Counted from the stretch's first letter, positions 11,407 to 26,914 are shown. The stretch is DNA of 64,000 nucleotides from Sphingomonas sp. (GCA_019635535.1 JAHBZH010000001.1:441001-505000); one strand, 5' to 3'. The notes: generated by a model from the letters alone, not told the origin. Numbers and translations are program-made.

Positions 11407-12522
11407 ATGGCGAGGGGGAGACGAAGCGGCGTGTTGATCGCCGGCGGCGGGGTCGCCGGATGTCTCGCCGCACTCGCGCTGGCGCGGCTGCGCCCCGATG
11501 TGAAGCTGCTGATCGTCGAGGAAACCGAACGGTTCGGGGGCGAGCGGCGGCGGTTGATGTTCGATGCCGAGCTGGACGGAGCGGAGGCGCGCGCGCTGAT
11601 CGGCGCGCTCCGCGGCGATTCCTGGCCGGGCTTCTACGTCGCGTTTCCGGGCTTCAGCCGGAAATTGAAGGCCGGGCTGCTGAGCTTCGGCCCGGATGCC
11701 CTCCACGACGCGATGGTCGCCACGCTGAAGCCGGATCAGTACCGACTCGCCGCCAAGGTGGTCGCGGTGCGCGACGATGCGCTGGTGCTGGACGGCGGCG
11801 AGGAGATCAAGGCGGAGGGCGCGATCGACGCGCGCGGCGCGTCGAACCTGTCGATGCTGGAGCTGCTCTACGAAAGCCGGCTGGAGCGCGACTGTCGGCT
11901 GAGCGCGCCGCACCGGGTCGATCGGCCGGTGCTGATCGACGCCCATGGCGGCGCGGCCGAGGGGATCGGCCACATACGCTGCGTGCCGATCGACGCGGAC
12001 CGGATCGCGATCGCCGACATCAGGGTGAGCGAGCTGGCGCAGCCGGACGAGGGCGCGGCGGCGCGGATCGACGCCTATCTGAAGCTGCGCGGCTGGACGG
12101 CGGCCGGGATCGAGACCGAACGCAGCGTCTCCCGCCCGCTGCCGATCGGCGGCGATTTCGCCTCCTTCTGGCGGATCGGCGGGGCGCGGGTCGCGAAGCT
12201 GGGGCTGCGCGGCGGTTTCGTCCATCCCGCCACCGGACGCGCCACCGCCGATGCGGTCCACAACGCGCTGGCGCTGGCCGCGCAGAAAGACTTTTCCGGT
12301 GCCGCGCTGCACGACCTGTTCGAGGGACGCGCGCGGGCCGCCTGGAAGAAGCGCGCCTTCCTGCGCGAGATGAATGCCGCCATCGCCGCCGCCGCGCCGG
12401 ACCGGCGCCGCGCGATCAGCGCGCGGCTATATGCGCTCGACCCCGGCCTGATCGAGCGTTTCCACGCCGACCGGCTGGGCCTGCTCGACCGGCGCAAGCT
12501 GATGCAGGCGCTGAAGGGCTGA
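11407..12522 (+). CDS. crtY: lycopene beta-cyclase (CrtY type)
   Basis: A 371-residue FAD/NAD-binding cyclase that would convert lycopene to beta-carotene, a step towards the yellow xanthophylls of sphingomonads. It opens with a dinucleotide-binding fold, VLIAGGGVAGCLAALALARL. Further CrtY features are IDARG near residue 138, the GGDFASFWRIGG and RGGFVHPATGRATADAV segments, and a C-terminal stretch (LYALDPGLIERFHADRLGLLDRRK) closely resembling the CrtY end. The substrate-binding half has diverged, but all expected landmarks are in order. No other carotenoid gene is adjacent. Confidence 0.85.
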   Translation: MARGRRSGVLIAGGGVAGCLAALALARLRPDVKLLIVEETERFGGERRRLMFDAELDGAEARALIGALRGDSWPGFYVAFPGFSRKLKAGLLSFGPDALHDAMVATLKPDQYRLAAKVVAVRDDALVLDGGEEIKAEGAIDARGASNLSMLELLYESRLERDCRLSAPHRVDRPVLIDAHGGAAEGIGHIRCVPIDADRIAIADIRVSELAQPDEGAAARIDAYLKLRGWTAAGIETERSVSRPLPIGGDFASFWRIGGARVAKLGLRGGFVHPATGRATADAVHNALALAAQKDFSGAALHDLFEGRARAAWKKRAFLREMNAAIAAAAPDRRRAISARLYALDPGLIERFHADRLGLLDRRKLMQALKG

Positions 12523-12549
12523 CTCGGGCCGGCGAGGCGCTATGCTGCC

Positions 12550-13710
<1,161 letters not shown>

Positions 13711-13749
13711 TACATCGCGCGACAGTTCAGCCACGGTTCATTCCGGCTC

Positions 13750-13770
13750 TGATGTGATAATGTCACATCA
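13750..13770. promoter_or_regulatory. palindromic operator candidate before the VWA gene
   Basis: A perfect 8-bp inverted repeat, tgatgtga and tcacatca, is separated by taatg. It lies 17 bases upstream of the likely VWA start codon, between the convergently unrelated end of the P1 peptidase gene and the VWA gene. It resembles a CRP/FNR-type site (TGTGA, spacer, TCACA) but the spacer is five rather than six bases. A regulator bound here would block or overlap the promoter or leader of the VWA gene. Confidence 0.5.
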
Positions 13771-13787
13771 TTGAGTGGGAGGTGATG

Positions 13788-15551
13788 ATGCGTGCTTTGG
13801 CTTTGGCGTCCATATCCGCTTTGCTGCTGAGCGGCATTCCCCCGGCCCCGATCGATCCGCTGCCCGCCCAGAGCGCGGCGCGGCGCCCCGCGCCGCCGAT
13901 CGACGCCGATACGCTCTGCGCGCCCTATCTGGACAATTTCGAGAGCGGGATGCGCTATCGCGCGCCGATGACCGGCGCCCGGGCCCAGCGCACGCCAGGC
14001 TTTGCACCCCCGGCACCGCCGCCACCGCCCGCGCCGCCACCGCCGCCGCCCAGTGTGGCCATGCCCGACATGGTCGCCTCGGGAACCCGGATCGCGCCGC
14101 CGATGCCCGGGCCCTATCCGGCCCCGGCGGAGAATCGCGAGCGTTATGCGGGCGAGGCCGTCTCCAACGTGCTGGCGGTGGCGGAAGCCCCCGTCTCCAC
14201 CTTCTCGGTCGATGTCGACACCGGCAGCTACGCCAATGTCCGGCGGATGCTGACCCAGGGCCAGATGCCGCCCGGCGCGGCCGTGCGCACAGAGGAGATG
14301 CTGAACTATTTCCGCTACGACTATCCGGCGCCGCGCGACCGTTCGCAGCCCTTCACGGTCAGCGCCGACATGACGCTGACGCCGTGGAACCCCGATACGC
14401 GGCTGCTGCGCATCGGCCTGCGCGGCTACGATCTGCCGCGCGCCGAGCGGCCGGCGGCCAATCTCGTCTTCCTGGTCGACGTTTCCGGATCGATGTTCTC
14501 GCGCGACAAGCTGCCGCTGGTGCAATGCTCGCTGGCGCTGCTGGCCGAGCAGCTTTCCCCGCGCGACCGGGTGTCGATCGTCGCCTATTCGGGCTGGACC
14601 GGAATCGTGCTGGAGCCGACCTCCGACCGGCGCCGGGTGATCGATTCGCTGGCGCAATTGCGGGCGGGCGGCGCCACCGCCGGCGGGGCGGGGCTGGAGC
14701 TGGCCTATGCGACGGCGCGGCGGGCGATGATCCCGGACGGCATCAACCGGATCGTGCTGGCGACGGACGGCGATTTCAATGTCGGCGTGACCAATACCGA
14801 AGCGCTGATCGACCGGGTCTCGCGCGAGCGGGAGAGCGGGATCACGCTGACCACTTTGGGCTTCGGCACCGGCAATTACAACGAAGCGCTGATGGAGCGG
14901 ATCGCCGATCACGGGAACGGCAATTACGCCTATATCGACAGCCCGCGCGAGGCGCAGAAGGTGCTGGCCGACGAAATGGCCTCGACCCTGTTCACCATCG
15001 CGCACGACGTGAAGATCCAGGTCGAGTTCAACCCGGCCTATGTCCGCGAATATCGCCTGATCGGCTATGAGAATAGGGCGCTGCGCGAGGAGGATTTCGC
15101 CAATGACGCGGTGGACGCGGGCGAGATCGGCGCGGGACACCAGGTGACGGCGATCTACGAGATCGTGCCCTTCGGCGCGCCGGGCTGGCTGCCGGAACGG
15201 CGCTATGGGGCCAACCAGCGGGCGGATTCGCCCGGCAACCCGCAGGGCGAGCTGGCGCATCTGCGGCTGCGCTACAAATTGCCGGGCGAGACGCAGTCGC
15301 GGCTGATCGAGCGGCCGGTGGCGGCGGGTCTGGTCCGCGCCGCCCGCGCCCCGGCCGGCGACAGCGCCTTCGCCGCCGCCGTTGCGGCCTATGGCCAGCT
15401 CCTGCGCGGCGACACCAATATGGGCCGCTTCACCTTCGCCGACGCCCGCGCGCTGGCGGAGCAGGGCGCGAACGGCAATTGGTGGCGGCGGGAGTTCGTG
15501 GACCTGACTCGGCTGGCGGAACGGCAACGTTTCGCGGGCGGGGGGAAATAG
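13788..15551 (+). CDS. VWA domain protein (YfbK-like, DUF3520), envelope-located
   Basis: A protein of about 587 residues. After a hydrophobic leader there is a proline-rich linker with runs of up to six prolines. A von Willebrand N-terminal region (VSTFSVDVDTGSYANVRRML) and a VWA domain follow. The MIDAS metal site is intact (DVSGSMFS), with the later TDGDFNVG and GFGTGNYNE elements. The C-terminal third (YVREYRLIGYENR, HQVTAIYEIVP) is DUF3520-like. Related proteins are usually lipoproteins, but the expected cysteine after LLSG is an isoleucine here. GGGAGG at 13777-13782 favours the ATG at 13788. Its partner is unknown. Confidence 0.85.
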   Translation: MRALALASISALLLSGIPPAPIDPLPAQSAARRPAPPIDADTLCAPYLDNFESGMRYRAPMTGARAQRTPGFAPPAPPPPPAPPPPPPSVAMPDMVASGTRIAPPMPGPYPAPAENRERYAGEAVSNVLAVAEAPVSTFSVDVDTGSYANVRRMLTQGQMPPGAAVRTEEMLNYFRYDYPAPRDRSQPFTVSADMTLTPWNPDTRLLRIGLRGYDLPRAERPAANLVFLVDVSGSMFSRDKLPLVQCSLALLAEQLSPRDRVSIVAYSGWTGIVLEPTSDRRRVIDSLAQLRAGGATAGGAGLELAYATARRAMIPDGINRIVLATDGDFNVGVTNTEALIDRVSRERESGITLTTLGFGTGNYNEALMERIADHGNGNYAYIDSPREAQKVLADEMASTLFTIAHDVKIQVEFNPAYVREYRLIGYENRALREEDFANDAVDAGEIGAGHQVTAIYEIVPFGAPGWLPERRYGANQRADSPGNPQGELAHLRLRYKLPGETQSRLIERPVAAGLVRAARAPAGDSAFAAAVAAYGQLLRGDTNMGRFTFADARALAEQGANGNWWRREFVDLTRLAERQRFAGGGK

Positions 15552-15578
15552 GCGGCAGTTGCGAAAACGGGCGGCTTA

Positions 15579-15600
15579 CTGTATATACAGTGTAGATACA
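15579..15600. promoter_or_regulatory. tandem operator half-sites for the mazEF operon
   Basis: A perfect palindrome, ctgtatatacag (15579-15590), is followed after one base by a second near-copy, tgtagataca (15591-15600). Two tandem tgtaNataca boxes just before the antitoxin start are typical of autoregulated AbrB-fold antitoxin operons, where MazE and MazEF bind to repress. The sites lie 12 bases upstream of the mazE start codon and probably overlap the promoter. Confidence 0.65.
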
Positions 15601-15611
15601 GAGGGCCGCCC

Positions 15612-15854
15612 ATGAACATGCATGTCCGCCGATGGGGCAACAGCGCGGCGGTGCGCATTCCCGCCGCGACGCTGGAAGCCGCCGGCCTGAAGCCCGACGA
15701 TCCGGTCGAGGTGCGCGAGGAGAATGGCCGGATCGTGATCGAGAAGGTGCGACCCGAGCCGGTCACGCTCGATGAATTGCTGGCCGGGATCACTCCGGAG
15801 AACCGGCACGAGGAAACCGATTTCGGCCCGCCAGTCGGGAAAGAAATGTGGTAG
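15612..15854 (+). CDS. mazE: MazE-like antitoxin (AbrB fold)
   Basis: An 80-residue antitoxin. The first 50 residues are a swapped-hairpin AbrB DNA-binding domain (VRRWGNSAAVRIPAATLEAAGL, then VEVREENGRIVIEK). The C-terminal 30 residues (LDELLAGITPEN) form the extended tail that wraps the toxin. It probably binds the tandem boxes upstream to repress its own operon. Its last codons overlap the start of the toxin gene, which favours coupled translation. Confidence 0.9.
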   Translation: MNMHVRRWGNSAAVRIPAATLEAAGLKPDDPVEVREENGRIVIEKVRPEPVTLDELLAGITPENRHEETDFGPPVGKEMW

Positions 15855-16183
15855 CCAAGAGCTGGACGCCCGACGCGGGCGATATCGTCTGGCTCCAGTT
15901 CAATCCGCAGGCCGGACACGAGCAAGCGGGACACCGCCCGGCGGTCGTGCTTTCCACCGCCGCCTATAACGGCAAGACCGGCCTGATGCTCTGCGTTCCG
16001 CTGACCACGCGCGTGAAGGGCTATCCGTTCGAAGTGGCGGTGAAGGGCAAGCGCGGCGGCGTGGCGCTGGCGGACCAAGTGAAATCCCTCGACTGGCGCG
16101 CGCGCAAGGCGACACGGAAGGGGAAGGTGGACGCGGCGGAATTGGAGGAAATAAGGGCGAAGCTGCGGGTGCTGGTGGGCTGA
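15848..16183 (+). CDS. mazF: MazF-like endoribonuclease toxin
   Basis: A 111-residue PemK/MazF-family toxin that cleaves mRNA at short sequence motifs. Visible family elements are PDAGDIVWLQFNPQAGHEQAGHRPAVVLS, with the substrate-binding arginine in HRPAVVLS, then CVPLTTRVKGYPFEV and DQVKSLDWRARKA. It starts with a GTG inside the last codons of mazE (7-base overlap), so translation is coupled. The length and fold match active MazF proteins, with no sign of decay. Confidence 0.9.
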   Translation: MVAKSWTPDAGDIVWLQFNPQAGHEQAGHRPAVVLSTAAYNGKTGLMLCVPLTTRVKGYPFEVAVKGKRGGVALADQVKSLDWRARKATRKGKVDAAELEEIRAKLRVLVG

Positions 16184-16186
16184 AGA

Positions 16187-16720
16187 TCAGCGCAACAATA
16201 GCTTCGTCACGACTGCCGACACCTGATTCTCATAGGAAGTACCGGCCAGCTTGGTCAATTCAGCCTTGAGCCAGGCCGGACCCCGGAAGAACCAGTCGCG
16301 CTGCCCAAACAGTTCAAGCAGTTTCGATTCATCTCTACCATAGACCTTGCCCGCCACCAGACCGAGCTGGACCTTCACGTCCGGCCGGCACATCTCCTGC
16401 TCGACCATTTGATCCCCCAAGCGACGCAGAACCACCTCGCGCATCTTTTGCCGGCGAAACAGCTTGTATGTTTTGCTGTCCGCGTCGCCGCATATCTCGA
16501 CGTAGGTGACGCCGCGCGAATCCAGGTAGCTTTTGCATTCGAGCGCCAGCAGCCTGTTCGATCCGCCATGATAGGCGACCAGATCGATTTCCGGCCGAGG
16601 CATTGAGGGAAGGCCGATCTCCACCTTTTCCGCCTTGCTGAGATCGACCTTCACCGATGTTCGGACCCAGTAGCCCAAACTCCAGAATATCTCGGCGACG
16701 ACATGCTCGAAGGCGTCCAC
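16187..16720 (-). CDS. PD-(D/E)XK nuclease-fold protein
   Basis: A 177-residue protein without a precise family name. The pattern EIDLVAYHGGSNRLLALECKSYLDS gives D46, E61 and K63 of a PD-(D/E)XK active site, with an upstream acidic residue in HVVAEIF (E10). This fold is shared by restriction enzymes and DNA repair nucleases. It has no partner methylase beside it. It ends 3 bases from mazF on the opposite strand and starts 5 bases from the end of gyrB, so it sits tightly between them. Nuclease activity is inferred from the motif; the biological role is unknown. Confidence 0.65.
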   Translation of the reverse strand: MDAFEHVVAEIFWSLGYWVRTSVKVDLSKAEKVEIGLPSMPRPEIDLVAYHGGSNRLLALECKSYLDSRGVTYVEICGDADSKTYKLFRRQKMREVVLRRLGDQMVEQEMCRPDVKVQLGLVAGKVYGRDESKLLELFGQRDWFFRGPAWLKAELTKLAGTSYENQVSAVVTKLLLR

Positions 16721-16725
16721 GCCGC

Positions 16726-19368
<2,643 letters not shown>

Positions 19369-19436
19369 CTATCGTCCGCGCGGGCGCAACGCCGGGCGAC
19401 CCGTGATCGCGCCGGCCGGGATAAGGGCGGTAACGA

Positions 19437-20168
19437 ATGGCCGATCTGCTGGCGACAATCGCATTGCACTGGACCTTGATCGGGTTGCTTGCGCTGGCGA
19501 TCCGATATCTTTTCCGCCAGCCGGTCAATACCGTCGCTCTGGCATGGGCGCTCGGCTGCACATTGGTCTATTTCGTGGCGGTCATGCTGGTCGGCGGCCT
19601 TCAGGCGCATCTGCCGCTGCTGGCCGGGCTTCAGTTCAACTGGACCGGCAAGACCATCGCCATCGTGCTGACGCTCGTGATGATGATGGCGGTCCCTGGC
19701 GCGACCCGGCAGGAATTCGGTCTCGTGTTGCGCCAGACGCCGGGATCGCTGATGCCCGCCATTCTCGTCACGGCCGGCCTGTGCGCCTTTGCCTGGGGCA
19801 TAAGATGGCTGCTCGGGGCCCACGGAACGGCGACGCCGGAGGCGCTGCTCTACCAGGCGACGATGCCGGGGCTCGACGAGGAACTGTTCTTCCGGGGCCT
19901 GCTGCTCGCCTTGCTGGTGCGCGCCTTCGCCGACCGCTGGCCGCTCGGCGGCGCCGCGATCGGGCCGGGGGCGATCGTCGCGACCTTCCTCTTCGCCGCC
20001 GGCCATGCGCTGATGATCCGCGGCGGCGTGTTCATGTTCGAGCCGGTCTTCCTCGCGTTCAGCGCGGTACTCGGCTTCGGGCTGCTCTGGATCCGCCAGC
20101 GAACCGGCTCGCTGCTCCTGCCGATTATCGCTCACAACATCATCGATCTCGGCGGCGCCCTGCTGTAA
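19437..20168 (+). CDS. CPBP family intramembrane metalloprotease (CAAX-like)
   Basis: A 243-residue multi-pass membrane protein with about six to seven hydrophobic segments. The three catalytic motifs of the CPBP/Abi family are present: EE followed by R (E148, E149, R153 in LDEELFFRG), H190 in AAGHAL, and HN at 233-234 in IAHNIID. Members cleave substrates within the membrane; some bacterial ones mature peptides or protect against bacteriocins. It is inserted in the opposite orientation between gyrB and recF, which are neighbours in many genomes. The substrate is unknown. Confidence 0.9.
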   Translation: MADLLATIALHWTLIGLLALAIRYLFRQPVNTVALAWALGCTLVYFVAVMLVGGLQAHLPLLAGLQFNWTGKTIAIVLTLVMMMAVPGATRQEFGLVLRQTPGSLMPAILVTAGLCAFAWGIRWLLGAHGTATPEALLYQATMPGLDEELFFRGLLLALLVRAFADRWPLGGAAIGPGAIVATFLFAAGHALMIRGGVFMFEPVFLAFSAVLGFGLLWIRQRTGSLLLPIIAHNIIDLGGALL

Positions 20169-20174
20169 GACGGC

Positions 20175-21236
20175 TTAAGCGGGCGCGACGACCCCGCCGA
20201 CCACCTCAAACCGCGCGGCGGCGCCGAGACCGTCGAACGGCGCAGCTTCCGTTCCGGTCATCCAGACCTGCCCGCCGGCCTCGCCCAGCCGGGCGAACAG
20301 GGCGGCGCGGCGGACGGGATCGAGATGGGCGGCGATCTCGTCGAGGAGGAGGATCGGGCGGCGCGCGGTTCGCTCCGCGACCAGATCGGCATGGGCGAGG
20401 ACGAGGCCGATCAGCAGCGCCTTCTGCTCCCCCGTGGAGCAGAAAGCGGCAGGCTGGGCCTTGGCGGCGTGGGTGACGGCGAGATCGGCGCGGTGCGGGC
20501 CGGCCAGCGTGCGGCCGGCGGCGGCATCGCGGGCGCGGGACGCGGCGAGATCGGCGGCCTCGCCGCCCTCCAGCGCGATCAGGGCGCGGGCGAAGGGACC
20601 GTCCGGCGCTGCGGCGAGGCGTTCGGCGAGCGCCGCGACGGTGGCGGCGCGCGCTTCGGCGAGCGCGGTGCCATGCTCGGCCATGCGCCCCTCCAGCGCG
20701 GCGAGCCAGGCCTCGTCCCACGGCCCGTCTTCGGCGAGCAGCTTGTTGCGGGCGCGCATCGCGGCGTCGTAGCGCGCGGCATGGGTGGCGTGGCCCGGCG
20801 CCAGCGCCAGCACGAGCCGGTCGAGGAAACGGCGCCGGCCGGAGGCGGGTTCGGTGAAGAGACGGTCCATCGCCGGGGTGAGCCACAGGATCGAGAGCCA
20901 GTCGGAAAGCGAGGTGGCGGACCCCTGCGCACCGTTGACTCGCACCTGCCGCCGCTCCGGAGCGGCGGCGAGCGTGCCGGTGCCGAGGTCAACATCGCCG
21001 TCCGGCCCGGACAGCCGCGCCGACACCGCGAAACCGCCGGGACCGCCCTTGCGCGCCATGTCGGCGAGGCTGGCGCCCCGGAGGCCGCGGCCGGGGGAGA
21101 GCAGCGACACCGCCTCCAGCAAGTTCGTCTTGCCCGCGCCATTCTCCCCGGTGAGGATGACGAAACCCGGCCCAGGCGACACCAGCGCATCGGCATAGGA
21201 ACGAAAGTCGGTCAGGCTGAGGCGGGAGAGATGCAC
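20175..21236 (-). CDS. recF: DNA replication/repair protein RecF
   Basis: A 353-residue SMC-like ATPase that loads RecA at gaps with RecO and RecR. The Walker A motif GENGAGKT is at residues 30-37 after [24 protein letters not shown]. The C-terminal part has the expected signature region ([19 protein letters not shown]) and Walker B ([21 protein letters not shown]). It has the same orientation as gyrB and lies upstream of it, but with the CAAX protease gene between. dnaA and dnaN are not in the window. Confidence 0.96.
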   Translation of the reverse strand: MHLSRLSLTDFRSYADALVSPGPGFVILTGENGAGKTNLLEAVSLLSPGRGLRGASLADMARKGGPGGFAVSARLSGPDGDVDLGTGTLAAAPERRQVRVNGAQGSATSLSDWLSILWLTPAMDRLFTEPASGRRRFLDRLVLALAPGHATHAARYDAAMRARNKLLAEDGPWDEAWLAALEGRMAEHGTALAEARAATVAALAERLAAAPDGPFARALIALEGGEAADLAASRARDAAAGRTLAGPHRADLAVTHAAKAQPAAFCSTGEQKALLIGLVLAHADLVAERTARRPILLLDEIAAHLDPVRRAALFARLGEAGGQVWMTGTEAAPFDGLGAAARFEVVGGVVAPA

Positions 21237-21310
21237 ATCCTTGCTCTACCCTATGCGCGCGCACCTTCAACCTTCCCCGTGCGGCGTCATGGCGCTAGCG
21301 TCTCGCCGGG

Positions 21311-22492
21311 ATGGAGGATGCGCCCGCAGACGAGGAGGGAGCGATCCCGCCGATCGAGGTGGCCGGCAACCGGCTGACCCTGCTGCCGGACGGGCCGACG
21401 CGGCTCGACGCGCTGATCGCGCTGATCGACGATGCCGAGACCTCGCTGCGCGTCCTCTATTATATCTGGGAAGATGACGCGACGGGCCGGCGGGTGCGCG
21501 ATGCGCTGGTCGCGGCGGCCGGGCGCGGCGTGGCGGTCTCGCTGCTGGTGGACGGCTTCGGCGCGGCCAACGCGCCCGAGCCCTTCTTCGCGCCGCTGGC
21601 GGATGCCGGCGCGCGCTTCTGCCGCTTCATGCCGCGTTTCGGCCGGCGCTATCTGCTGCGCAATCACCAGAAACTGGTGCTGGCCGACGAGACCAGGGTG
21701 ATGATCGGCGGATTCAACATCGCCGACGATTATTTCGGGACGATCGAGGACGGCGCCTGGCGCGATCTGGGCCTGATCGTCGAGGGCCAAAGCTGCGCCA
21801 GCCTCGCTTATTATTTCGACGACCTGTTCAAATGGGCGATGAATCCCGACGGCAAGATGCGCCAGCTGCGCCGCGTGCTGAACAAGCACAGCGTGACCGA
21901 CGGGGCGCTCCACTGGCTGTTCGGCGGGCCGACCCGGCGCCTCAGCCCCTGGGCGCGGACGGTGCGGCGCGACATGCGCTTCGCGCGCAAGCTCGACATC
22001 ATCGCCGCCTATTTCGCGCCGGGCCCCTTCCTGCTGCGCCGCTCCGGCAATGTCGCGAAGCGCGGCGCGGTGCGGCTCGTCACCGCCGCGAAATCGGACA
22101 ATCGCGCGACGATCGGCGCGGCGCGCTACACCTATTGGACCCTGTTGAAGCGCGGCGTGCGCATCTTCGAATATCAGCCGACCAAGCTGCACACGAAATT
22201 GTTCGTGATCGACGATGTCGTCCATATCGGATCGGCCAATTTCGACATGCGCAGCCTGTTCCTCAACCTGGAGATGATGCTGCGGGTCGAGGATGCCGGC
22301 TTCGCCGCGGCGATGCGGCGCTTCGTCGATGGCGAGATCGCCGAATCCGTGGAGATCACCCGCGAATCCCATCGCGCGCAGATGTCGCTGCTCAACCGGG
22401 CGCGCTGGGCCTTAGCCTATTTCCTGGTGGCGATCGCCGATTTCCGGATCACCCGCCGGCTCAATTTCGCCGGCGAGCCAATGCCCGACTGA
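21311..22492 (+). CDS. phospholipase D family protein (cardiolipin synthase-like)
   Basis: A 393-residue protein with two HKD catalytic motifs: H119, K121, D126 in NHQKLVLAD, each time followed by GGFN, and H294, K296, D301 in LHTKLFVIDD, followed by GSANFDMRS. This arrangement is that of cardiolipin synthases, which join two phosphatidylglycerol molecules, or of related PLD transferases. There is no strong N-terminal membrane anchor, but a hydrophobic stretch lies near the C-terminus (WALAYFLVAIADF). It diverges from recF. Substrate preference cannot be told from sequence. Confidence 0.88.
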   Translation: MEDAPADEEGAIPPIEVAGNRLTLLPDGPTRLDALIALIDDAETSLRVLYYIWEDDATGRRVRDALVAAAGRGVAVSLLVDGFGAANAPEPFFAPLADAGARFCRFMPRFGRRYLLRNHQKLVLADETRVMIGGFNIADDYFGTIEDGAWRDLGLIVEGQSCASLAYYFDDLFKWAMNPDGKMRQLRRVLNKHSVTDGALHWLFGGPTRRLSPWARTVRRDMRFARKLDIIAAYFAPGPFLLRRSGNVAKRGAVRLVTAAKSDNRATIGAARYTYWTLLKRGVRIFEYQPTKLHTKLFVIDDVVHIGSANFDMRSLFLNLEMMLRVEDAGFAAAMRRFVDGEIAESVEITRESHRAQMSLLNRARWALAYFLVAIADFRITRRLNFAGEPMPD

Positions 22493-22500
22493 ATAGAGCC

Positions 22501-23124
22501 CTAACCCGCGTCCTTATGTGCCCAGAAAAGCTGGCAGGGCGGGACATTGATCCATTCGATGCCGCGATCGATCCGGTCGAAATAGGGATCGAGGAAATCG
22601 CGGACCTTCGGCGAGAATTGGTAGACCAGGAACGTGCCGCCCGGCCGCAGCGCCGCGTAGGTCGCCTGGGCGATGGCCGGGCCCACGCCGGCGGGCAGCG
22701 TCGAGAAAGGCAGGCCGGAGAGGACGTAATCAGCGGCCTCGAAGCCGCAATCGGCGATGATCTGCTGCACGTCGGCGGCCGATCCGGTGACGGCGAACAG
22801 CCGGTTGTCGGTGAACTTGCCGCGCAGATAGCGGATGAAATCCGGATTGGTATCGATCGCGATCAGGGTCGCGTCCGGGGCCATGCGCTGCAGGACATGC
22901 TCGGTGAAGGTGCCGACGCCAGGGCCATATTCGACGAACAATTTGCAATTCGTCCAATCGACCTGGCCGAGCATCTTGTCGATGGTCGCGCGCGAGGAGG
23001 GAATGATCGAGCCGACCATCACCGGATGCTTGATGAACCCGCGCAGGAAATGCCACAGCGGACCGCCGCCCGCGCCGCGCGCGAAGCGGCTCTCCCTACG
23101 CGCTTCGTCCCAGGATGCCGACAT
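22501..23124 (-). CDS. class I SAM-dependent methyltransferase (phospholipid N-methyltransferase-like)
   Basis: A 207-residue methyltransferase. SAM-binding motif I is VEYGPGVGTFTEHVL (65-79), followed by LIAIDTNPDFIRYL as motif II, and a post-motif GLPFSTLP. The N-terminal FLRGFIKHPVMVGSIIPSS is typical of PmtA-like phosphatidylethanolamine N-methyltransferases and related rRNA adenine dimethylase-fold proteins. Its neighbour is a phospholipid-acting PLD enzyme, which fits a lipid role. I chose the ATG at 23124; a reading from 23220 adds 32 residues with no family match. Confidence 0.82.
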   Translation of the reverse strand: MSASWDEARRESRFARGAGGGPLWHFLRGFIKHPVMVGSIIPSSRATIDKMLGQVDWTNCKLFVEYGPGVGTFTEHVLQRMAPDATLIAIDTNPDFIRYLRGKFTDNRLFAVTGSAADVQQIIADCGFEAADYVLSGLPFSTLPAGVGPAIAQATYAALRPGGTFLVYQFSPKVRDFLDPYFDRIDRGIEWINVPPCQLFWAHKDAG

Positions 23125-24496
23125 GCCCAAGTCCAGAAAGTTGCCGCAAAGGTCCGCGTTGGCAAATCGGCGGCGGCTTGGCAAGCGTGAAGGGGCGACC
23201 GCGATCCCGATACGGCGCATCGGAACGCGTTCGAAGAGAGAGGAAAATCACCTGATATGAGCGCCTTGGGCCTTTCGCGCGGACGCATGGCGTTGCTTTT
23301 CTCGGTGATGCTGGTGGCCGCCGCCGGCAACACCGCGATGCAATCGCTGCTGCCCGCGATCGGCCGGGTGCTCGCCGTGCCCGACCTCTGGGTGGCGCTC
23401 GCCTTCAGCCTTTCGGCCATCCTGTGGGTGGCCGCGGCGCCCTATTGGGCGCGCCGCGCCGACCGGCGCGGGCGGCGCGCGCTGATGCGGCTCGGCCTCT
23501 ACGGCTTCATCTCCTCGATGCTGATTTGCGGCGGCGCGCTCGCCGCAGGGCTGGCGGGGCAGCTCGGCGCTGTCGCGGTGTTTGCCATCTTCATTCTCGG
23601 GCGCGGCCTCTACGGCGCGCTGGGCTCGGCCTCGCCGGCGGCGGTGCAGGCCTATGTCGCGGCGCGCACCGACGGGACGCAGCGGGTCAACGCGCTGGCG
23701 GTCATCGCCTCCTCCTTCGGGCTCGGCACGATCATCGGCCCGGCGCTCGCGCCCGCCTTCATCTTCCCGCCGCTCGGCCTGTCGGCGCCGCTGATCGTCT
23801 TCGCCGGGATCGGCGCGGCCGTCCTCGCTTTGCTGATCCTGCGCCTGCCCGACGACACGCCGAAGAACCCGGCGCGCGGCTCGATCGTCTCCTATCCCTC
23901 GATCGGCGGCGCGGACGCCAGCATGCCCGGCGAAAGCGACGCTCCGGCGCCGCTGCGCTGGCGGGACGCGCGGGTGCGGCCCTGGCTGATGGCGGGGATC
24001 GTCGGCGGGCACGGCCAGGCCGTGATCCTGACCGTGATCGGCTTTCTCGTCATCGACCGGCTGGCGCTACCGCCCGATCATGCCCAGCAATGGATCGCGA
24101 TCGTGCTGATCGTCGGCGCGCTCGCCACTTTGCTCGCCCAATGGTGGCTGATCCCGCAGCTCAGCCTGTCGCCGGGCCGGCTGGTGGTCTGGGGATCGGT
24201 GGTCGCCGCCGGCGGCAGCGCGATCACCGGGATGGCGGAAAGCGTCTATGGCATCACCATCGGCTATGCGCTCGCCTCGCTGGGCTTCGGCCTGTTCCGG
24301 CCCGGCTTCACCAGCGGCGCCAGCCTGGCCGTGGACTTGCACGAGCAGAATGCCGTGGCCGGCATGGTCACCTCGGTGAACGGTCTTGCCTATATCGCCG
24401 CGCCGGCGATCGGCGTCGGGCTCTACATGGTGAGCTGGCCCGCGCCGTTCATCGCCACCGCGATGCTGATGCTCGGCCTCGCCTGGTGGGCGATGG

Positions 24497-26797
<2,301 letters not shown>

Positions 26798-26887
26798 CGG
26801 ACACCCGTCTCCTTGTTGTCGCCTTTCACATAGGCGCCGCGGCCCGTTCCTCCAACCGGAGGGGCGCGCGCGGGTTACACGGGCATG

Positions 26888-26914
26888 AAAAAAAGGCCGC
26901 CCCGAAGGACGGCC
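26888..26914 (-). terminator. intrinsic terminator with UUCG tetraloop
   Basis: On the minus strand the RNA would be GGCCGUCC, UUCG, GGGCGGCC, then seven U residues. One position pairs as G-U on this strand but would be a C-A mismatch on the plus strand, so the minus strand is the one under selection. No annotated gene lies directly in front of it on the minus strand, since the next gene (LysR) points the other way. Confidence 0.85.
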
